Part shown: piece by piece, positions 30,857 through 38,081 of the stretch
Numbering within the stretch: the first letter of the stretch is position 1
Layout: the number at the start of each line of letters is the position of its first letter
Assembly: GCA_025526915.1 (NCBI GenBank)
Contig: JAHLKH010000219.1
Location: 1 to 38,081 of the forward strand
Source: Entophlyctis helioformis
Taxonomy: Eukaryota; Chytridiomycota; Chytridiomycetes; Chytridiales; Chytriomycetaceae
DNA length: 38,081 bases
Direction of reading: 5' to 3'
Translations under genes and position numbers: made by a program
Notes under the pieces: model-generated
What the model saw: only the letters and a program-made list of their open reading frames with translations
What the model was told of the DNA's origin: nothing
The model's database searches: none

Positions 30857-31081
30857 TCTGCTTTGTGATGCGTCTGCAAAGCGCGATCTGTCCGTTTCCT
30901 TTCTTCTCATGCTCTCATCCACCACCAACCAAGCCACACAAGATGGCACTCTCATCCACCAAGACTGCAACAACAACAGCTGCTACTCCAAGACTGACAC
31001 AACAGCCAATAAACCCGGATGGTCTCCATCCACATAACCCACAAACCACGACTTTCTTTCGGGTCTTTTCAACACAACACA

Positions 31082-31505
31082 CATGCAGCATTCATTGACA
31101 TCAAGAAGGCATTCGACACGGTGCCGATCGGCGCGCTGCTGTGGAAGCTGCGCAAGATGGGCATCCCGCTATGCACGTATGAGTTCCTCAAGGCGCTCTA
31201 CACGTCATCCACTGCATGTGCACGATCAGGCAATGTGCTCTCTGAGCCGTTCAACGTCAGGCGAGGCTGTCCGCTGTCTGGCCTCTTGTTCAACCTGTTC
31301 CTCAACGACATACTCGATGGCATCCCCGAGATCAGCATCCTGCTGTGGCTGATGGTCACAACATCCGTGGACTGATGTTCGCAGACGATGTGGTCATTCT
31401 CGCAGAGTCGCATGCAGCATTGGCAGCCGCTGTGGAAGTCATGGCGGCATGGGCGGACAAGTGGCAGATGGCGTTTGGTGTCGACAAGTGCGGCTATCAC
31501 ATCTT
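31082..31505 (+). pseudogene. Fragment of a LINE (non-LTR) reverse transcriptase
   Basis: One frame reads AAFIDIKKAFDTVPIGALLW, LSEPFNVRRGCPLSGLLFNL and FLNDILDGIPEI. After a 1-nt frame change near 31340 it continues GLMFADDVVILAESHAAL and WADKWQMAFGVDKCG. These are the finger/palm motifs and the catalytic FADD box of non-LTR reverse transcriptases. The 5' and 3' parts of the element are absent. The fragment ends where copy B of the segmental duplication begins. Confidence 0.88.
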
Positions 31506-34276
31506 CATTCCAACTGCGAGTCTTGGCGATCCGTTCATCGCTTGCGCGGCTTTTGCAGCTTCCTGATGGTCGCTTCGAGTCTCTCGATGGTGGCCTGGTT
31601 GGCGTCATCTCCTTGGTTGGCCTCCAGAAGCAACCCCTGTGCCTGGTCCAGTGTGAGACTGCCAACGAGGATATCGATGATGTCGGAAGTCTTGGCGTTG
31701 TCGAGTGCTGAGAGTTCAACCGCGTATCCGCAATCTAGCAAGTACCGCAGCATCTCGATATTGCCCGCTGTGGCTGCAAACTCGACGGCTTCCCGTGGCG
31801 CGCGGACGCCTTTCAAATGCATGTACTTGACAGCGTCCACGTGTCCCCGGCTGATGGCGGCATCCAGGGCGGCAGACGTGAGCTCCTCCTGGCGGATCTC
31901 GTGGAGCCACTTGACGACATGCAGATGACCATAGTCAGCTGCCTTGTCCATCGCAGCAGCCGTGCATCCTTCTGTCCTGTTCTCGTGGAGCCAGACGACG
32001 ACATGCAGATGGCCGTTTTCAGCCGCCCAGTCCATGGCGCGAGTCGTGCATCCCGTCACACCAGCATCAAACAAGTACTGGATAACGTCGAGATGTCCGT
32101 ATAGGGCTGCCTGGTCAACTGCTCTGTGCCAGTACTCGCTTGTCGGATCGTGCCTGGCCATCCAGCCTTTGAGTGTGTTGTACTTGTCGTCGAGATACTT
32201 GAGCAGATCGAGGCATCCGAAGCGGATCGGCATGCGAGCGAGTGTGATCGGAAACGAAAAGTCGAGCAGGTCGAACCAGCCGTGCCGCATGGGAATGAGA
32301 ATCAGGCGGCTGCTGTCGCACGGATCGTCCGTGAACGATCTGTCGTAGGTGTTGTTGTATGCGTCGTATCTCGCACAGGAGGGCTCGGTGTAGTCAGGAA
32401 AGCGCTAGCAGAGACGGTCGTACATGGAGCGAGAGTGTGCGAGCAGGAGTCCGTTGTCGGCCGTCAGCCTAACGTCAGGTAGCAGAGCCAGATCGCCCTG
32501 CCAGTCCATCTTGAACGCATCGGTCCACAGCTGCAGCCTGGTCGTTTCGTCGAGTGTGTCCGTGTCGCCGAGCAGTCCGCACAGGAAGCGAGTGAGCGGG
32601 CCGGCGTGCTTGAGGATCATGGCGTGGATCTCGGCGGGCTTGCGGTCCCAGTGGCTGCTGCCGTATGCGAGGTCGCCGGTGGCTGGCGGCACCACATAGC
32701 GAGGCACACCTGGCTGTGCAGTCGCTGCTGCTGGCTGTGCTGGCTCGACGGCTTGGCTGGCGGCTGCTCTTGCGACTGCCCTGGCCGTCCTGGCTCGACG
32801 GCTTGGCTGCCACTTGCTCCAACGACCTGCTCGCTTTGTGGTTGTGAGGACAAGATCCACTCGACGCGACCGCGTCCATCTGCAGCCCTCTTGGCTTTGC
32901 TGGTCTGCTCGCTCGCTCGCTGTGCAGCGGTCTTGGCAGCAAGCGTCCAGCCCAGCCCCGCCTCAAGGCATACAGCTTGGCTGTCACGCTCAAGTCAGCC
33001 AGCAAGTGCGACACGGCCGCCATCCACACTGCGTTCCAGATGCAGAAGACAGCCAGCGTCAGTCGCGATCCGGTCATTGACCCGCGACGCCCGGAAGGCG
33101 TGCGGTTTCTGATGCTCTCTCATGTGGGCGGCATCTACACAGCTCGCCGCGCCATCAATGCCAACCTGCTCGACCCAGCGACCCGCAGCCGCAGCCTCGC
33201 TCAGCAGTGCCCCGCCCACAGCCGCATCCGCTCGACTCGGCCGGTGCAGCAACCGATGCAGTGCTGGCACGGCGACCTCTGCTGCACACACAGCGCGGCC
33301 AGTCGGCACACGTCCGAGTCCAAGGCCACCCTGCCGCCGCCCCTCCACCTGCCCCAGCCAGCCTGTTGCCACTCCCAGTCTCCGTGGCACAACGCAGCAT
33401 GCACACTGCACAGTCCCAGTCCCAGATGCATCTGCGTCCACAGCAAGACTCGGCTGTCCACGAGTGCGCCGTGCGCAGCATGCCATCTGGCCCTGTCGAG
33501 TCGCGAGCCATGCAGATCCACCTGGCCAAAGTGCCGATTGTCGAGCGCACCTTGGCTGGCCGCACTCGAGTCGCCAGCAGCCACGCCAGCAGCCATCCTG
33601 CCCGTACGTCAATGGCTGCACCTGCAGCATCGGATCTCGAGCCCATCACCGAAACGCAACAGGTTCAAGGCCACCAGTGTCCAACTGCCCTTGACCAGCA
33701 TGAACAGCAGCAACCATCCGCTGCACCGCATGCCATCGCTCGCACTTTCCGCCCATATCCAGAAGAGCATACCGGCCTGAATGCTGCTCGATCAGCCGAG
33801 CAACAGCATCAGCAGCCGCCTTGGATCCACTCGCCGCCCTCGTCTCTGCAGCGTCGCAATGCACCATATCAATACATGCCACCAGCCGCAGCACGATACT
33901 ATCTCTGGGACCACACGTCCATTGGACCCAAGCTCAAGTGGCTGCCGTCGCGTCTGTGTCCAGCCAGCGTCAGGATCGAGCAGACAGCCGTTGACGCTCT
34001 GAAAGCGCATTGCATGAGAATGGGTCTGCTGCGTGACAGCGGCGCCATTCCACTGGATCAGCAAGCAGCCAATGCCAGCAGCGCCGTCCCAGCTGGATTT
34101 CTTCTTGGCCGCCTGCTTTTTGGCAAGCATGCCGTGGATCCATCTGTTGGCTCCAAAGGCGGCGGCAGCACTGGCGACGATCCAGTCCGCGATCGTCAAG
34201 ATGGCCGACTTGCAACGCTTGCCATTGACCGTTTCGATACAGGACGGCAGATGCTCACGCGGCAATCCGAGCAGCC
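31496..34276. repeat. Segmental duplication, copy B (partner at 19497-22078)
   Basis: Same gene pair and order as copy A. Its right end is cut at 34280 by the LTR that starts TGTAACGGATG. It retains the about 227 bp (32921-33147) missing from copy A. Confidence 0.85.
31535..32860 (-). pseudogene. F-box-like/ankyrin-like repeat gene, copy B (one in-frame stop)
   Basis: The frame is open from upstream of 32860 (RRARTARAVARAAASQAVE low complexity), through VPRYVVPPATGDLAYG, AEIHAMILKHAGPLTRFLCG and MDWQGDLALLPDVRLT to SRSMYDRLC. There a TAG (32407-32405) replaces the Lys codon of copy A. After it the same frame continues to 31535 with HGWFDLLDFSFPITLARM, five ankyrin-like units and SLTLDQAQGLLLEANQ. 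A single nonsense codon is the only lesion seen, so this is a young pseudogene or a site worth re-reading. Copies A and B carry stops at different positions and were therefore disabled independently. Confidence 0.83.
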
Positions 34277-34316
34277 AGTTTGTAACGGATGCCGCCGCAG
34301 TCCCGTGGTCACGTGA
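32977..34316 (+). CDS. Gln/Pro-rich protein of unknown function, copy B (3' end replaced by an LTR)
   Basis: The segment from about 32977 reads TLKSASKCDTAAIHTAFQMQ and RPEGVRFLMLSHVGGIYTA in one frame. From 33207 a second frame (369 codons) matches copy A: Gln/His/Pro-rich, then SVRIEQTAVDALKAHCMRMG and VPAGFLLGRLLFGKHAVDP. No intron joining the two frames was fixed. At 34281 an LTR begins, so the last codons are not the native C terminus. Function unknown; divergent transcription from the F-box gene is conserved in both copies. Confidence 0.42.
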
Positions 34317-34454
34317 CCTGCTGGCATTGATCTGGACGCGCCTCGCCCGGACTTGGCTTGGCCCTGTTGTTGTAGTTGTATCCAGCCGTAAGCCTGTATA
34401 CTCACTGCCCCTCTGCCACCAGACGGCCAGCCGCTCTCGACGAGGACAGTTACA
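34281..34454 (+). repeat. 5' LTR (174 bp) of a plus-strand LTR retrotransposon
   Basis: Starts TGTAAC and ends GTTACA (6-bp terminal inverted repeat). It contains the 12-bp palindrome GGTCACGTGACC (34307-34318) and ATACTCACTGCCCCT, both with counterparts in the opposite-strand LTR at 35782-35965. It interrupts the Gln-rich gene of copy B. Confidence 0.75.
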
Positions 34455-34524
34455 ACAACAACCAACGCCACCGACGCCGCCAGCCGCCGTTACCTGCGGC
34501 GTCGAATTTTTTTTTTGTGCGACT

Positions 34525-35832
34525 ATGGGCCTGTCTCGCACGCCCACCCCTGGCGCCGGCCCTGCCGGCGCTGCGGCCGACGCCGACCCGGACGCCAACA
34601 GTGCCTTGTTTGTCTCGCCAGGCACCTCATTCGCCGACGAGCCGTCACACCTCCTGCATGGGTTTACGGGTAACTCTACCATCTGGGCTGATAGCCGCAC
34701 GCGTGATTCTGGGCTTGGCTCCATGGCCAGCGGCATGTCTGCATCCCGCCTCCCTCAGGCTGGCTCTCGTGGCCGCCAGGGTGCTCCATCGGGCAGTGCA
34801 ACCTCTGCCGTGGCCTCCAGCACGCCCGCGTTTCGCCACTCCTCTGCCGCGCCTCGGGGCGGCGGAGGTGCTCTGTTGGGCGGCGCGGGCGGCTCGCATG
34901 CCTTTCCCGTCCACTCTGTTGGCGCCGCGTCCGCTTCTGTGCACCAGCTGCAGGATTCGGCCAGCGAGGACGTCCGGATCACACTGGATGACCACGCCGC
35001 ATCGCTGTCTGCGGTTCAGGTCTCCATCGAGGACCTGCAGACCCGTCTGCATGACACCCACGAGCTGCTAGCCCAGCAGGCGGACTCTTTCACCACGTCT
35101 GCCGCGTCCAATGAGGAGCGTCTGGCCGCTCTGTTCAACTCGGTGTCAGCCAACACGGCAGCCGTGCGAAACTTGCAGACGCAGGCCACCAAGACCGTGG
35201 AATCGATGATCGCCCTTAGCAAGCAAGTTGCCTTGGCCCAGCAGTCTGTGGACAAGGCTGTCGCTGCCACGGCTGCCTTGCAGGCGTCGCGTTCGGCCCT
35301 CGCGATTGGGTCCTTGGTGGACGCACGCCTGCCAGCAGCCGCGGACGCCCGTGCACCAAACCTCGCCAAGGTTTTCACAGACTGCTTGGGTGCCAAGCAG
35401 GTACCATTCAGCGGATTTGTGATGACCAAAGGCCCGGCTCCCTCAGTCGACTGGAACGCCACTCACAAGAACCTCAAGCCATTTGTCATTGCAGTCGGCG
35501 GAGCATACAAGGAAGCCTGCACCACTGCCGGCGTCGACGCGATCCCATTAGGCGCCATCTTCTCGCTACTGCTGCCTTATTTCTCTGGCCGCGCACTCGA
35601 GTTTGTCACCGCATGGCACGAGTCGCATTCTGCCGACGATGATCTGTTCACGTTCCCTCAGTTCCTCGCCGACCTCCAGTCGCTCCACCGCAACCCAGAG
35701 CGGATTCGCAACCAAGCCGAAGGGAAACTGGCGAGCCAGTTCAAGCCGACGCTGTGCCATGGCCGCGCCCCGCAGGGTTGGTGTAGCACTGGGCCTCCAG
35801 GCAGACTTGCCGGCTGGTTGCAGGGGCAGTGA
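34525..35832 (+). pseudogene. Retrotransposon Gag-like protein, truncated
   Basis: Open frame of 435 residues starting 70 bp after the LTR. It has a Ser/Ala/Gly-rich N terminus, a coiled-coil segment (SAVQVSIEDLQTRLHDTHEL, AVRNLQTQATKTVESMIAL), then a capsid-like region (FSGRALEFVTAWHESHSADD, FPQFLADLQSLHRNPERIRN) typical of Ty3/gypsy Gag. No CCHC knuckle, protease or RT follows. The last 17 codons or so (from 35782) come from the neighbouring LTR, so Gag is cut off near 35780. The rest of this element is missing. Confidence 0.75.
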
Positions 35833-35965
35833 GTATGCACGCGAGGAAGGGCGGGCAGACGACTGCAAGAACGGGGGCAACCAGAGCGGGGGACGCGGCC
35901 GGGCGATGTCTGTCCGGTCACGTGGGTCACGTGGATCACGTGACCGCGACCGAGCATCCGTTACA
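35782..35965 (-). repeat. LTR (184 bp) of the same family, opposite orientation
   Basis: On the minus strand it starts TGTAACGGATG just after a purine run (GGGGGGAG, 35966-35973) that looks like a polypurine tract. It carries three CACGTG motifs (35919-35942) and ATACTCACTGCCCCT, and ends CTACA at 35782. This is the arrangement of the 3' LTR of a minus-strand element that interrupted the plus-strand Gag. Confidence 0.65.
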
Positions 35966-36801
35966 CTCCCCCCAGCGTAGACAGCCACTCATAAGAAAGA
36001 AGAGTGGATGAACAGCGACTAAGAGGATGCAGGGGCGTTGCACACACGAGAGGCAGAAGTGCGGGCAACGATGGACGCATAGGACACAGGACGGGGAACC
36101 GTGCGCTCAGAGCGGCGAGGTGGGGCGGGATGGTTGAGAGGGGGAAGAGAAGAGAGAGAGAAGGAAGGAGGAGAAGAGGGAGGAGGGAGAGGAGGGAAAG
36201 ATGGAGAGAGAGAGGGAGATGCGGGTGCAGCAGGTGCGATCGGCTCGTCAGCCGGAGCAGGTGCCGCGGGCGTGGCTGCCGCTGGAGCAGGGGCCACTGG
36301 TGCAGGAGCAGGCGCAGTGCGCTTGCGGCGAGAGGGCTTGGATGCCTTGGGCTGCGTGGGAGCGGGCGCCGCGGCGGGAGCAGGAGCAGCCTGTCAAGGT
36401 CCTGCGTACGAGCGGTCCAGCGGCGCTAGGAGCTCAGAGGGCCTTGTTGACACGGGCGAGAGGACAGATGTCAGCACAGGCTGTCCTGCGTGTCAAGTGA
36501 GATGTATTGGAGATACAAGAGGGATGGAGAGAGAGAGAGTGTGTGTGTGTGGGGGAGGAGTGGGGTTGCAGACCTTGTTGACACGGGCGAGAGGACAGAT
36601 GTCAGCACAGGCTGTCCTGCGTGTCAAGTGAGAAGAAGCGTGGGGAAAGGGCATTGCATATTGGGACGCGGTGTTTGGCAGGCGCGTCGTCCGATCACGT
36701 GACTTTGGCGGGCAGCGACCGACGACGGAGGGAAGCAAGCTGACACCCCCCCTAGCCGAGGAGACTGGAAGGAACAGAGGCGACAGAGGAAGAGAAAATT
36801 T
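35966..36801 (-). other. Region between the LTR and integrase: Pro-rich open frame and repeats
   Basis: On the minus strand a Pro/Ala/Ser-rich frame (from about 36420) ends PRPVSYASIVARTSASRVCN and stops at 36019. It may be an accessory ORF or 3' non-coding sequence of the integrase element. The plus-strand sequence is strongly purine-rich (36130-36230). At 36746-36754 another purine-run-plus-TGTCAG junction lies just after the integrase stop. With TGTCA at 36622 and TGACA at 36745 it could delimit a separate 124-bp LTR-like unit. Confidence 0.35.
36447..36627. repeat. Duplicated stem-loop (two copies, 131 bp apart)
   Basis: Copy 1 is 36447-36496 and copy 2 is 36578-36627. Each has an outer stem TTGACACG/CGTGTCAA and an inner stem AGGACAG/CTGTCCT around a GTCAGCACAG loop, and the two copies are identical over about 55 bp. 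Confidence 0.85.
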
Positions 36802-38081
36802 TTAGGCCTGGAGTATCCTGCGGTGCGCCTGGCGACGTTCGTAGGCAGAGAGCATACGCTGGGCACCCGTGAAGGAGGCGCGCGGTTCCCAGGTGTTGTC
36901 AGAGTCCGGGAAGCCCTCCCATTTGACGAGCCAGCGGCGGTTAGCGCCGGAGCCTTTGGAGTCGACGATGGCTTCGACAACAAACGTGTCGCCTTCAGGG
37001 GACGTGGCGAGCGGTGGCGGGCGCGGATGAGCAGGGCGGGATGGAAAACGTGCCAGAGGGTCGATGAATGGTCGAAGGCGGTCTACATGGAACCAGGGGT
37101 GCACACGGCTGAGCGAGGCGGGCAGGTCGAGGCAGTAGTTAAGGCCAGTGACCATGTCGTCGACGGCAGTGATGGCGAAAGGGCCGAGCCATGGAAGGCG
37201 AACCGAGTCGGGGCGTTGAGCGTCTACGGGCCAGTTGAGACCAGCGGAGGAGAGCCAGACGAGCGAGCCGACTGCCATCGCAGAATGGGGGCGACGGGAC
37301 TTGTTGGCCTGGATGCGAGCAGCTTCTTGGGCATCCGCCAGGCTGCGGGTAGCAATGTCACGCGTCTCCTGCAGACGCTTGAGCAGGTCGGCGGTAGCGG
37401 GAGCGATCGTGGTACCAGGGGCGGAGGGCAGGAGAGCAGGCACAAAGCCGTGGGCTAGGAAGTACGGGGCGAAGCCGGTGGAAGCGTTGGGTGTGCTGTT
37501 GATAGCAAAGGCGACCGCGTGGAGCAGATCCGGCCAGTTCTTGCCCGAGTAGTCGGCGTACTTGGCGAGGATGCTCTTCATGCTCTGGATCGTGCGCTCC
37601 GACTGTCCGTCGGTTTGCTGGTGGCGGGCAGTGGCCATCCTGGCATCGATCTTGAGCGTGGTCATGAGGGACGTCCAGAAGGCCGAGGCGAAGCATGAGT
37701 CGCGGTCCGAGACCACCGACGAGGGCACGCCCTTGCCATCACAGACCCAGTGCTTGAAGAACAGGAAGGCCAGATCGGCAGCAGACGCAGTGCGGGTCGT
37801 TGGGGCAAACGCGACAAGCTTGGTCAGTCTGTCCACCATCACAAAGACGGCGTCGAAGCCATCGTCAGTCGGCGGCAGGAAGGCCACGTCATAGGCAACG
37901 TCCTTGAAGCGGTCCTCTGGGATTGGCAGCGGGTGCAGCAGGCCGGGAGGGGACTGACGGCTGGTGAAGTGGCGCTGACAGGTTTCGCAGGACGTGGCAA
38001 ACGCCTCGGCATCGACACGGAGCGAGGGCCAGTAGAAGTTGTTGAGCAGGCGGCTGGCCGTGTTGTGCGAGCCAAAGTGAC
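36802..38081 (-). CDS. Ty3/gypsy chromovirus integrase with C-terminal chromodomain (partial)
   Basis: The frame enters from beyond the window. It opens with the H2C2 zinc-binding region (HFGSHNTASRLLNNFYW, CETCQRHF). The DDE core follows: Asp in KDVAYDVAFLP, Asp in SSVVSDRDSCFAS and Glu in HQQTDGQSERTIQSM, spaced normally. A GPY-like segment (RLPWLGPFAITAVDD) and DRLRPF come next, then a chromodomain (FVVEAIVDSKG, RRWLVKWEGFPDSDNTWEP) ending at 36802. Chromodomain integrases steer insertion towards marked chromatin. No frameshift is seen within the visible 426 codons, so the element may be young. Its RT and protease would lie to the right of the window. Confidence 0.93.
   Translation of the reverse strand, partial: HFGSHNTASRLLNNFYWPSLRVDAEAFATSCETCQRHFTSRQSPPGLLHPLPIPEDRFKDVAYDVAFLPPTDDGFDAVFVMVDRLTKLVAFAPTTRTASAADLAFLFFKHWVCDGKGVPSSVVSDRDSCFASAFWTSLMTTLKIDARMATARHQQTDGQSERTIQSMKSILAKYADYSGKNWPDLLHAVAFAINSTPNASTGFAPYFLAHGFVPALLPSAPGTTIAPATADLLKRLQETRDIATRSLADAQEAARIQANKSRRPHSAMAVGSLVWLSSAGLNWPVDAQRPDSVRLPWLGPFAITAVDDMVTGLNYCLDLPASLSRVHPWFHVDRLRPFIDPLARFPSRPAHPRPPPLATSPEGDTFVVEAIVDSKGSGANRRWLVKWEGFPDSDNTWEPRASFTGAQRMLSAYERRQAHRRILQA

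Noticed and set aside
19535..32860. Nuclear stop-codon reassignment to explain in-frame TAG/TGA in the ankyrin family
   Set aside because: The stops replace different residues (Lys, Trp) at different places, while the kinase, LRR and intact ankyrin genes use standard stops.
34525..38081. Gag and integrase as parts of one retrotransposon
   Set aside because: They lie on opposite strands and are separated by an LTR; at least two insertions are needed.
1..38081. CRISPR arrays, rRNA genes or bacterial operons
   Set aside because: No regularly spaced repeat-spacer pattern or rRNA sequence was seen, and the main genes carry spliceosomal introns.

Overview
The window looks like nuclear DNA of a GC-rich, intron-containing eukaryote, most probably an early-diverging fungus (chytrid-like). 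The reasons are short spliceosomal introns with GTRAGT/GTATGT donors, a copper-radical (glyoxal) oxidase, a WNK kinase, a nuclear tRNA-Leu, a chromodomain Ty3/gypsy integrase, a LINE reverse transcriptase, ankyrin-like F-box genes, and a Fanzor (eukaryotic TnpB-like RuvC) gene. The lineage is inferred. No rRNA, CRISPR array or bacterial operon was seen.

Layout. 1-1.9 kb: a poorly resolved multi-exon gene. 2.1-4.1 kb: glyoxal oxidase, four exons, all radical-copper residues present, one apparent 1-nt frameshift. 4.38-18.95 kb: a WNK-type kinase gene whose first coding exon is split by a 9,050-bp insertion (4701-13750). The insertion has 23-bp imperfect terminal inverted repeats (18/23 matches), an 11-bp target-site duplication and 28-bp subterminal repeats. 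Removing it together with one copy of the duplication rejoins the kinase reading frame exactly.

The insertion is the main discovery. On its minus strand it carries a large multi-exon gene running from an XPG/FEN1-like nuclease domain at the 5' end (12129 to about 10770), through a long low-complexity and basic middle, to a Fanzor domain at the 3' end (about 7.3 kb to 4955). The Fanzor part keeps the RuvC-I Asp, RuvC-II Glu, CxxC...CxxC zinc ribbon and RuvC-III Asp. Splice phases agree across most junctions, so a single XPG-Fanzor protein of roughly 1,900 residues is the simplest model. Several 1-nt frame breaks suggest decay or assembly indels, and a two-gene model is not excluded. Between the Fanzor stop and the left TIR lie 254 bp where a guide (omega) RNA would be expected. 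I saw no recognisable DDE transposase.

19.2-34.3 kb: a tRNA-Leu(CAA), then an accessory region. It has two leucine-rich-repeat surface-protein genes built of one-repeat-per-exon modules with phase-2 introns, one ending in a transmembrane helix and the other in a mucin-like stalk with a GPI-type tail. It also has one intact and three broken members of an F-box-like/ankyrin-like family, and a duplicated block (F-box pseudogene plus divergent Gln-rich gene) at 19.5-22.1 and 31.5-34.3 kb, with a third partial copy at 27.7-28.1 kb.

31.1-38.1 kb: mobile-element debris. This includes a LINE RT fragment, a 174-bp LTR followed by a truncated gag on the plus strand, a related 184-bp LTR in the opposite orientation, a GC-rich region with a duplicated stem-loop, and a chromodomain integrase on the minus strand running off the window.
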